Assembly (NCBI GenBank): GCA_024275775.1
Contig: JAJRYM010000190.1
Span: 1-16,122 of the forward strand
Source: Nitrospirota bacterium
GTDB lineage: Bacteria > Nitrospinota_A > UBA7883 > JACRGQ01
Direction: 5' to 3'
DNA length: 16,122 nt
The translations under genes were made by a program, and so were the position numbers. Shown piece after piece: positions 7,053 to 12,864 of the stretch; position 1 is the first letter of the stretch, and the number at the start of each line of letters is the position of its first letter. The notes below the pieces were generated by a model. It did no database searches. It saw only the letters and a program-made list of their open reading frames with translations, and was not told the origin of the DNA.

Positions 7053-8684
7053 ATGGAAAACGTATCACCCGAAAGGCTGTCGGTCTGTCTCGCCTATCCG
7101 AACAGGCGCGAAATCGGCGTATCCAACCTCGGTTTCCACAAGATTTATTCCGCGTTCACGGAGGCGGGGGCCGATTGTACAGCCGGCTTTATAGGCGAGT
7201 TTCCTTTCGACAGGCATCGGCGCGACCGGCCGGAACTGCTTGCCTTCTCTGTCACTTTCGAGATGGACGAGCCGAATGTTCTGCAAATTATCGCTACAGC
7301 CGGCCTGCCGTTTAAAAGAACGGAAAGGGGTGATGACGCGCCGCTGGTATGCGCGGGCGGAGTGGCGGTTACCCTCAACCCGGAACCGCTTTCGGATTTC
7401 ATAGATTTTTTCGTAATCGGCGAAGGGGAAAACGTCACGGCGCGAATCGTTGAACTGTTGGCCGAAAGCAGAGGCGAGGCAAAACTTGAAAGACTCAAAA
7501 AACTCGCGTCCATCGAGGGGGTTTACGTTCCCGCTCTGTACGATGTTACCTACGATGAGGACGGCCGTATTAAAAATCGCAAACCTCTACACGGCGCGCC
7601 GGAAGCGGTCTTGCGGCTTTACAATCCGGAGTACGGGCGCGAAGGAACGGCGCAACTGCCGGAACTGGGCGGTTCCATTTTCGGAGACGCGTTTTTAATG
7701 GAAACCGGCAAAGGGTGCGGGCAGGGGTGCCGTTTTTGCGCGGCCGGTTTTATTTACCGCCCCGTAAGGCACGTCGATACCGCCCGCCTAAAAGAACAGG
7801 CGGACGAAGGTTTGCGGGAACACAAAAGAATCGGGCTTGTGGGGTCGGCCATCTGCGAGCATCCGGAAATGGCCGAACTGTACGAACATATTCTGGCAGG
7901 CGGCGGCGAGATGACCGTTTCGTCTCTCCGCATCGGGCTGACCTCAAGCGAAACATTTCACAAGCTGGCGGGGGGCGGGCTGAAAACGGTTACCATCGCG
8001 CCGGAAGCCGGAAGCGACAGACTGCGGAAAATCATCAACAAAAATATGAGCGAAGAAGAAATAATCCGCATAGTGAAGGACGCGGTAGAGGCAGGCATCC
8101 CCAACCTGAAATGCTATTTTCTGATAGGCCTGCCCGGTGAAACGGATGAGGATATCGAGGCGATGGTCGGGCTTGTTTCCAGAATGCGCGAGGCCTTTAT
8201 GGAGGCGTCGCGCCCTACGGGGCATGCCGGAAAGATTACGATAAGCGCCAACCCGTTCGTGCCCAAACCGTTCACGCCGTTCCAGTGGGAAGCGATGGCG
8301 CCGCTATCCGAGCTTAAAAAGAAGACATCGTTTCTGCGGAAGAAATTCGGGAAAATGCCGAATGTTGAATTTAAAGCCGAATCCCTCAGGCTGGCTTCCG
8401 CGCAGGCTCTGCTTTCGGTAGGGTCGCGCTTAACCGGCTCGATTCTGCCGGATGTTTTAAACGGTAAAAGCTGGAATGAAGCGCTTAAAACCTCCGCCGC
8501 GTATCATCTGCGGAAAAAAGGCGGGGATGAAATTCTGCCGTGGGATTTTATTACCACCGGCGTAAGGCGGGAATATCTCTGGAAAGAATATCTGAAATCA
8601 GCGGACGGAAAAACCACCCCCCCATGCCCGCCGGAGGGAAGCGGTTGCAGACGATGCGGTGAATTCGAGGGGGTCTGTATATGA
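7053..8684 (+). CDS. B12-binding-domain-like radical SAM protein (TIGR03960-like)
   Basis: The product has 543 residues. Residues about 8-135 look like the degenerate cobalamin-binding-type Rossmann domain of this family (VCLAYPNRREIGVSNLGF at 11-28, FVIGEGE at 120-126). The radical SAM core follows from about 212, with the [4Fe-4S] cysteines C222-X3-C226-X2-C229. APEAGSDRLRKIINKN (316-331) and YFLIGLPGETDEDI (355-368) are typical later core motifs. The C-terminus holds a second Cys set (C525, C532, C535, C542) after PWDFI, which may bind another cluster or metal. The enzyme should cut SAM to a 5'-deoxyadenosyl radical; its substrate is unknown to me. In many genomes this protein sits next to a DUF2344 partner and an RNase G gene, which are absent here. 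It overlaps pgeF by four bases (ATGA), so the two are cotranslated. The ribosome site is weak. Confidence 0.85.
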   Translation: MENVSPERLSVCLAYPNRREIGVSNLGFHKIYSAFTEAGADCTAGFIGEFPFDRHRRDRPELLAFSVTFEMDEPNVLQIIATAGLPFKRTERGDDAPLVCAGGVAVTLNPEPLSDFIDFFVIGEGENVTARIVELLAESRGEAKLERLKKLASIEGVYVPALYDVTYDEDGRIKNRKPLHGAPEAVLRLYNPEYGREGTAQLPELGGSIFGDAFLMETGKGCGQGCRFCAAGFIYRPVRHVDTARLKEQADEGLREHKRIGLVGSAICEHPEMAELYEHILAGGGEMTVSSLRIGLTSSETFHKLAGGGLKTVTIAPEAGSDRLRKIINKNMSEEEIIRIVKDAVEAGIPNLKCYFLIGLPGETDEDIEAMVGLVSRMREAFMEASRPTGHAGKITISANPFVPKPFTPFQWEAMAPLSELKKKTSFLRKKFGKMPNVEFKAESLRLASAQALLSVGSRLTGSILPDVLNGKSWNEALKTSAAYHLRKKGGDEILPWDFITTGVRREYLWKEYLKSADGKTTPPCPPEGSGCRRCGEFEGVCI

Positions 8685-9454
8685 AAAAAACGAAACTTAT
8701 CCGGCATGAACAGAATGGGCTGATATGGTTCACCTTTCCGGAGCTCGACCGGCTTGGGTTTTTAAAGCATTGGATAACCGCGCGCGCCGGCGGGGTTTCT
8801 GAAGATGGTTACGGCTCGCTTAACCTTGCCGATCATGTCGGCGACGACCCGTCGGCGGTGAAGGAAAACCGCAAACGTGCCGGACGGATTTTATGCGGCG
8901 GGCGTTCCGCGTATTTTCCGGTGCAGACGCATTCGGCGGATATTATTGAAATCGCCTCGCCGGATGCGCCCAAACAGGAATGCGACGCCGTTACAGTGAG
9001 GAAACCGGAAACGCCTATCGGCGTGCTTACGGCCGACTGCCTGCCGATTATCATCGTAGATACTGCGCAGAAAAGAGGAGCCGTTATTCACGCCGGCAGG
9101 GTGGGGGTCTTTAAAAATATCACCGGCGGCACCGTCGGCTGGGTAGTCGGGGAATGGGGGAGCAGGCCGGAAAACCTGCTGGCGGCTGTCGGCCCCGGCA
9201 TCAGGGACTGCTGTCATGAAGTCGGCGACGATGTTTTCTGCGCTCCCTACGAAGATTTTATAAAATATCGCGCAAGCTCCGGCAAGTTGGATATGCACCG
9301 CGCCGTTGAAGACCAGCTTGTTTCAGTAGGCGTGCCGAAGGAAAACATCTTCGACTGCGGAATCTGCACCTCGTGCGAAAACGATATTTTTTACTCGCAC
9401 CGGAAGCAGGACGGCCGGGCGGGGCGGTTCATGACCGGCCTGATGTTAGTTTGA
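8681..9454 (+). CDS. pgeF: Peptidoglycan editing factor PgeF (YfiH/LACC1 family)
   Basis: The 257-residue product belongs to the YfiH/DUF152 family, once called polyphenol oxidase. E. coli YfiH (PgeF) removes peptidoglycan precursors with misincorporated residues, and relatives act on purine nucleosides. The metal/catalytic triad is intact: H84 in VQTHSADI (81-88), C120 in LTADCLPI (116-123) and H137 in IHAG (136-139). GPGIRDCCHEVG (171-182) and FDCGICTSCENDIFYSHR (224-241) complete the pattern. The normally conserved HAGW(R/K)G reads HAGRVG here. A good ribosome site (GAGGGGG) lies seven bases before the ATG, which overlaps the upstream stop. The gene ends two bases from the convergent flavin reductase, leaving no room for a terminator. 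Confidence 0.88.
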   Translation: MKKTKLIRHEQNGLIWFTFPELDRLGFLKHWITARAGGVSEDGYGSLNLADHVGDDPSAVKENRKRAGRILCGGRSAYFPVQTHSADIIEIASPDAPKQECDAVTVRKPETPIGVLTADCLPIIIVDTAQKRGAVIHAGRVGVFKNITGGTVGWVVGEWGSRPENLLAAVGPGIRDCCHEVGDDVFCAPYEDFIKYRASSGKLDMHRAVEDQLVSVGVPKENIFDCGICTSCENDIFYSHRKQDGRAGRFMTGLMLV

Positions 9455-9456
9455 AT

Positions 9457-10506
9457 TCAGTAGAGAGAGGCCAGCATACTTTCATCGTACGGTTTCAGCG
9501 GGTCGCCGTTGCTAATTTTTGAAACGAGGTCCGGGTTGGCGATGAAAGGCCTGCCAAAAGCGGCTATATCCAGTTCGCCGTTGTTTATGGCCTCTGCCGC
9601 CTTTTCGGCCGTATAACCTCCGCACCCGATAAGGGTGCCGCGATAGTTTTTTCTGAGGAAACCGCTAACCGTTCCGCCGAGGTAATCGTAGCTTACGCTG
9701 TCGTCAAAAATACCGGCATGGACATACGCGAGTCTGCGTTTTTCAAGTTCTTTCAGCAGAAATTCGAAAACTGCCGCATCGCCGGCTTCCGGCGTTACGA
9801 AGTGATAGGCCGCAGGTGATAGGCGTATGCCGGTTTTTCCGGCTCCGACGGCATCTGCTACTGCGTCAACCACTTCCAGAGCGAAACGCGCCATGTTTTC
9901 GACCGTTCCGCCGTATTCGTCTGTTCTTGTATTGGTATGGTGATGAAGAAACTGATCAATCAGGTAGCCGTTGGCGCCATGTATCTCCACCCCGTCACAC
10001 CCGGCGGAGATACCGTTTTCCGCCGCTTTGGCATACGCTGTTGCGATATCCCGGATTTCATCCGCCTCCAGAGCGCGGGGAGCGCCGTATTCCAGGTTTT
10101 CTGCCCGCGCCACTTTGCCCTCCAGCGGAACGGCCGAAGGCGCGACCGGCTGTTCGCCGTTTATGTAGAAAGGATGCGATACCCGCCCGACGTGCCATAT
10201 CTGAAGAAATAATCGCCCTCCTTGGGAGTGCGCCATATCCGTCACCGCCTGCCAGCCGTTAATCTGCTTTGCCGTATAAATTCCGGGACTGTTGGGATAA
10301 CCCCTGCCGTCCGGCCGTATAACAGTCCCTTCCGTAATAATCAGCCCCGCTTCGGCCCGTCTCGCGTAATATTCGGCCATTTTCGCTGTGGGGACGAACT
10401 CATCCGTCGCCATGCATCTTGTCATCGGCGCCATGACGATCCGGTTCGGCAGTTCCATCCGTCCGATACTGTACGGTCTTAAAAGTGCCTCAACACCGCT
10501 GTTCAT
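9457..10506 (-). CDS. Old Yellow Enzyme family NADH:flavin oxidoreductase (NemA-like)
   Basis: The 349-residue FMN enzyme is an alpha/beta barrel that uses NAD(P)H to reduce electron-poor alkenes such as N-ethylmaleimide, quinones and nitro compounds. Numbering from ATG 10506, NRIVMAPMTR (21-30) starts the FMN site. IWHVGRVSHP (103-112) follows, then EIHGANGYLIDQFL (174-187) with the substrate-anion pair H176/N179 and the proton donor Tyr181. TRTDEYGG (193-200) comes next, and a GCGG ... FGRPFIANPD segment (294-325) holds the FMN phosphate. A TTG at 10515 would add MVY; ATG 10506 is preferred because AGGT lies eight bases before it. It follows the TetR gene by 31 bp on the same strand, the arrangement of nemRA, so it is probably induced by electrophiles through that regulator. 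The natural substrate is not visible. Confidence 0.92.
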   Translation of the reverse strand: MNSGVEALLRPYSIGRMELPNRIVMAPMTRCMATDEFVPTAKMAEYYARRAEAGLIITEGTVIRPDGRGYPNSPGIYTAKQINGWQAVTDMAHSQGGRLFLQIWHVGRVSHPFYINGEQPVAPSAVPLEGKVARAENLEYGAPRALEADEIRDIATAYAKAAENGISAGCDGVEIHGANGYLIDQFLHHHTNTRTDEYGGTVENMARFALEVVDAVADAVGAGKTGIRLSPAAYHFVTPEAGDAAVFEFLLKELEKRRLAYVHAGIFDDSVSYDYLGGTVSGFLRKNYRGTLIGCGGYTAEKAAEAINNGELDIAAFGRPFIANPDLVSKISNGDPLKPYDESMLASLY

Positions 10507-10514
10507 ATAGACCA

Positions 10515-10524
10515 ACCTATAGGT
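10515..10524. promoter_or_regulatory. Perfect palindrome ACCTATAGGT in the tetR-OYE gap
   Basis: This 10-bp perfect palindrome is 8 bp upstream of the flavin reductase ATG and includes its AGGT ribosome site. Its half ACCTA also occurs in one half of the operator-like palindrome upstream of the TetR gene. It may be a second, weaker operator or an RNA structure that affects translation. A short palindrome can also arise by chance. Confidence 0.3.
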
Positions 10525-10537
10525 AGATATTCGTATG

Positions 10538-11098
10538 TCATGGCTTGAGCATGTTTTTGAGTGTCGATACGCTGTTTGTAAAAAAATCGGTTCCGTGAAG
10601 CCTGGCTTGCTGAACCGCTCCTTTCATGGCGGAAACAAGGAAGCCGGCTGTCTCGGAGGGACTTCCATCGAATTTCATCTCGTTTCTCTCCCTGCCTTCT
10701 TCAAGTATGCCGGAAACAAAATATATCTCGTACTCTTCAATTTCTCTGAGGCTGTCTCTCATTGCTTCAGAGATAACGTTCGCCTCGGCCTGTAGTGACG
10801 AAAGCGGGCATATCGCGCCGTTTTCGATATATTCCGCGAACCGTGCCATGTATTTATCAAGTTTCTCCCACGGCGTAAGGTCGCTTTCGTTGAGTTCGTC
10901 ATAGAGCGCGGTGAGTGTTTCGCAGAAATTTTCAAGGATTGCCATGCCCAGGTCTTCCTTTGTCGGAAAATGATGATGAACGCTCGCTTTCGCTATGCCG
11001 AGTTTTTTTGAGAGATCGCTGTAGCTGAAGCTGTCGAACCCTCTGCTTTTCACAAGCCCCATGGCAAGGTCTATGATTTCCTCTTTTCTTTTGCGCAT
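10538..11098 (-). CDS. TetR/AcrR family transcriptional regulator
   Basis: The 186-residue product is a one-domain-plus-ligand-domain repressor. The N-terminal helix-turn-helix spans about 6-50, with recognition part LSKKLGIAKASVHHHFPTKE (29-48), followed by an all-helical ligand and dimer domain. AICPLSSLQAE (95-105) has a Cys (C97) in the place where several redox- or electrophile-sensing TetR proteins such as NemR carry a reactive Cys; C59 is the only other Cys. That match is by eye. The gene lies directly upstream of an Old Yellow Enzyme, and a palindrome sits over its own promoter, so it very likely represses both itself and the reductase until an electrophile or quinone appears. ATG 11098 is the only good start; it has at most TAGG as a ribosome site. 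Confidence 0.9.
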   Translation of the reverse strand: MRKRKEEIIDLAMGLVKSRGFDSFSYSDLSKKLGIAKASVHHHFPTKEDLGMAILENFCETLTALYDELNESDLTPWEKLDKYMARFAEYIENGAICPLSSLQAEANVISEAMRDSLREIEEYEIYFVSGILEEGRERNEMKFDGSPSETAGFLVSAMKGAVQQARLHGTDFFTNSVSTLKNMLKP

Positions 11099-11104
11099 GG
11101 ATAT

Positions 11105-11133
11105 AGCCTACCAATTAGTAGGTTTAATGTCAA
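11105..11133 (-). promoter_or_regulatory. Promoter of the TetR-OYE operon
   Basis: On the - strand a perfect -35 TTGACA (11133-11128) is followed after exactly 17 bp by TAGGCT (11110-11105), a weak -10 with three of six matches. Transcription should begin about seven bases on, at or next to the start ATG at 11098, so the message would have almost no leader. The operator palindrome fills the spacer and overlaps the -10. Confidence 0.55.
11107..11122. promoter_or_regulatory. TetR-type operator CCTACCAATTAGTAGG
   Basis: This 16-bp near-perfect palindrome has half-sites CCTAC/GTAGG around a central AATT, with one mismatched pair at positions 6 and 11. It lies 8 bp upstream of the TetR start codon and between that gene's -35 and -10. 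Size and symmetry suit a TetR dimer, and binding here would block RNA polymerase, giving autorepression. A related CTACCAAAA half lies 25 bp further away (11147-11155). Confidence 0.62.
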
Positions 11134-11438
11134 TGCCTCGTATATACTACCAAAACAGACCCGAATATCCTTTTTAAGCCGCCGGTTGCCGCGCAATTCT
11201 GTCTTCATCCCGGTTGTCCGGCTTCGGGTATCAACATACGAAAAATATTCGCCCGTTAAGTAAGATGACAGGAAAACCAAAGGAAGGTTTCCCGGCTGTT
11301 TCAGTATGCCTTTCGACTTTATTTTATCTAAAACATCTCCCGCAGTTTCGTTACGCCGGTTTCTCCATCGTCGTCCGTTCGGAAAAATCGCAGACACTGC
11401 AATTTTTTCATTGCTACCTAACGATTATTTACATAGAC
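11134..11438. other. Non-coding stretch between the tetR promoter and the tRNA promoter
   Basis: These 305 bases hold no gene I can support. Open frames of 91 and 108 codons cross it on opposite strands, but they lack ribosome sites and family resemblance, and the latter runs into the tetR coding region. A modest hairpin (GGAAAACC 11271-11278 pairing with GGTTTCC 11286-11292, one bulge, with outer ACAG/CTGT at 11267-11270 and 11296-11299) is the only structure seen. The composition is more AT-rich than the neighbouring genes. Confidence 0.5.
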
Positions 11439-11467
11439 TTGCTTTGCGCGTTTGTTGAAATTATACT
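11439..11467 (+). promoter_or_regulatory. Promoter of tRNA-Val and probably of infC
   Basis: TTGCTT (11439-11444) and TATACT (11462-11467, five of six matches to TATAAT) are separated by exactly 17 bp. Transcription would start near 11474, about six bases before the mature tRNA 5' end. No other convincing promoter lies between the tRNA and infC, so this one may serve the whole translation operon. Confidence 0.55.
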
Positions 11468-11479
11468 TTCTAATTCCAT

Positions 11480-11554
11480 AGGCGCGTAGCTCAGGGGTAG
11501 AGCGCTTGCTTGACATGCAAGAAGTCGGCGGTTCGAAACCGCCCGTGCCTACCA
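11480..11554 (+). tRNA. tRNA-Val, anticodon GAC
   Basis: The 75-nt cloverleaf folds fully. The acceptor AGGCGCG pairs with CGTGCCT (one G-U), the D stem is GCTC/GAGC with loop AGGGGTA, and the anticodon stem is CTTGC/GCAAG around TTGACAT. The variable loop is AAGTC, and the T stem GGCGG/CCGCC encloses TTCGAAA. Discriminator A73 and an encoded CCA follow. The anticodon GAC at 11512-11514 with U33 before it reads the Val codons GUC and GUU. The gene lies just upstream of infC, and no clear terminator separates them; a T6 run at 11566-11571 lacks its own hairpin. Confidence 0.96.
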
Positions 11555-11598
11555 TTTGAAAATAATTTTTTGGAAAGGGATATTGTTAACTTTGAACT

Positions 11599-11610
11599 GG
11601 AGTTGCCATC
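11599..11610 (+). promoter_or_regulatory. Ribosome site and AUC start of infC
   Basis: GGAG (11599-11602) stands five bases before ATC 11608, which is in frame with the IF-3 coding sequence and lies 12 bp after the last in-frame stop (TGA 11593-11595). The first ATG (11638) has no ribosome site. Non-AUG starts such as AUU are the known basis of infC autoregulation, because IF-3 itself rejects such codons. Confidence 0.6.
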
Positions 11611-12249
11611 GCTAGATTAGGCCCCTTAAGACGTCCGATGAAGAAGTCCGGGCTGAGAGTGAACAGCGAGATCGCCGTTAGTGTGGTTAGAGTCATCGAT
11701 GATGAGGGCAACCAGCTTGGCGAGCTAAAAACTTCCGAGGGTATTGAAATAGCCTCCCGGAAGGGGCTGGATCTCGTTGAAGTGGCTCCGAAAGCGGAAC
11801 CGCCCGTCTGCAGGATGATGGATTATGGGAAATACAAGTACCATAAGAGTAAAAAGGAACAGAGAGCCAAGAAAAACCAGCGGGTAGTAAAGCTTAAGGA
11901 AATCAAGACGACTCCGCGCACGAGCGAGCATGATTACCAGTTCAAACTTAAACATATACTCAGATTTTTAAGCGAAGGAAGCAAGGTAAAGGTTACGGTA
12001 TTTTTCAGGGGCAGGCAGATAACCCATCCTGAACTCGGCGTTGATATGCTGAACAGGTTTATTGAAGATACCGAGGAAGTCGCCCAGGTAACGCAGGAAG
12101 CCAAAAAGGAAGGCAGAACGATGAATATACTCCTCGAAGCGAAAATTAAAGCCGCAGTTCCAAAAGCGGAGGAACGAGAGGAAGCAACAGAGGCAACCGA
12201 AGAAGGAAAGCAGGAAACCGAGGAAGGAATAGACAATGCCCAAACTTAA
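11608..12249 (+). CDS. infC: Translation initiation factor IF-3
   Basis: The protein has 213 residues from ATC 11608, or 203 from ATG 11638. IF-3 binds the 30S subunit, keeps 50S off and checks the start codon and initiator tRNA. Numbering from the ATG, the N domain opens with LRVNSEIAVSVVRVI (6-20) and contains DLVEVAPKAEPPVCRMMDYG (45-64). The lysine-rich linker is at 70-90, and the C domain has KEIKTTPRTSEHDYQFKL (87-104) and RFLSEGSKVKVTVFFRGR (109-126). After about residue 176 comes an acidic, Glu/Thr-rich tail of some 25 residues, which ordinary IF-3 lacks. The AUC start, with a well-placed GGAG, would allow negative feedback by IF-3. The end overlaps rpmI by 14 bp. thrS, often upstream, is replaced here by tRNA-Val. 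Confidence 0.93.
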   Translation: MARLGPLRRPMKKSGLRVNSEIAVSVVRVIDDEGNQLGELKTSEGIEIASRKGLDLVEVAPKAEPPVCRMMDYGKYKYHKSKKEQRAKKNQRVVKLKEIKTTPRTSEHDYQFKLKHILRFLSEGSKVKVTVFFRGRQITHPELGVDMLNRFIEDTEEVAQVTQEAKKEGRTMNILLEAKIKAAVPKAEEREEATEATEEGKQETEEGIDNAQT

Positions 12250-12433
12250 ATCAAACCGCGGCGCCGCCAAGAGATTCAGGACAACCGGCACTGGGAAAAT
12301 AAAAAGAAAAAAGGCCAACCTCAGGCATATCCTTACCACCAAGGACCGCAAGACCAAGAGGAATTCCAGACAGTCCGGCCTGATAGCGCCCGCGGATGTA
12401 AAGCGGGTTAAGCGTCTTATTCCATACAGTTAG
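12236..12433 (+). CDS. rpmI: Large ribosomal subunit protein bL35
   Basis: This 65-residue basic protein is full length for bL35 (usually 64-66). It begins MPKLKSNRGAAKRFRTTGTG and ends with the conserved VKRLIPYS. The ATG lies inside the end of infC, with a strong GAGGAAGG ribosome site provided by infC's Glu-rich codons, so its translation is coupled to IF-3. bL35 sits near the base of the central protuberance of the 50S subunit. The order infC-rpmI-rplT is the standard one; in E. coli bL20 represses this pair by binding the leader, but no such structure was demonstrated here. Confidence 0.97.
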   Translation: MPKLKSNRGAAKRFRTTGTGKIKRKKANLRHILTTKDRKTKRNSRQSGLIAPADVKRVKRLIPYS

Positions 12434-12451
12434 AGAGGAAAGGGAGAAACA

Positions 12452-12817
12452 ATGCCAAGAGTATCAAACGGCCCTGCAACGCGCCGAAGAAGAAAAAAAG
12501 TTTTAAAACAGGCCAAGGGCTATTCCGGCGCCCGGCACGCCACGTTCAAAAAAGCGAAGGAAACCCTTACGCGCGCCCTCTGTTACGCTTACCGCGATCG
12601 CCGCGTTCGCAAAAGAGAGTTTCGCAAGCTGTGGATTCTCCGCATAAACGCCGCGGCGAGGATGCACGGAATATCCTACAGCCAGTTCACCTACGGTTTG
12701 AGCAAAGCCGGCATAACGGTTGACAGAAAAATCCTGGCCGATCTTGCCGTGAACGACGCAAAAGTTTTTGAAGAGCTTGTGCTAAAGGCGAAGGAAAGCC
12801 TCACCCAAGCCGCCTGA
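12452..12817 (+). CDS. rplT: Large ribosomal subunit protein bL20
   Basis: The 121-residue product begins MPRVSNGPATRRRRKKVLKQ. It has the extended Arg/Lys-rich N-terminal helix that threads into 23S rRNA (1-60) and a globular C domain with LWILRINAAARMHGISYSQF (65-84). Length is as usual (about 117-120). bL20 is needed early in 50S assembly. It starts 18 bp after rpmI with a strong GAGGAAAGGGAG ribosome site. Its TGA is followed directly by an in-frame GTG, and this frame stays open until a TGA that overlaps the pheS start. Confidence 0.97.
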   Translation: MPRVSNGPATRRRRKKVLKQAKGYSGARHATFKKAKETLTRALCYAYRDRRVRKREFRKLWILRINAAARMHGISYSQFTYGLSKAGITVDRKILADLAVNDAKVFEELVLKAKESLTQAA

Positions 12818-12864
12818 GTGGTCTTCTGCGCCGTGATCAATACAGTATCGATGCGGCTGGGAAA

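Noticed and set aside
10507..10515. TTG at 10515 as start of the flavin reductase
   Set aside because: It sits directly on the AGG of the ribosome site; ATG 10506 has proper spacing.
11267..11299. Hairpin in the non-coding gap as a terminator or riboswitch
   Set aside because: The stem has a bulge and an uneven outer pairing, with no T-run and no known riboswitch core; not enough to call.
11071..11397. 108-codon - strand frame upstream of and overlapping the TetR start
   Set aside because: No ribosome site or family resemblance; it crosses the operator and the -35 of the TetR promoter.
11214..11489. 91-codon + strand frame running into tRNA-Val
   Set aside because: It ends inside the tRNA gene and covers its promoter, and has no coding signature.
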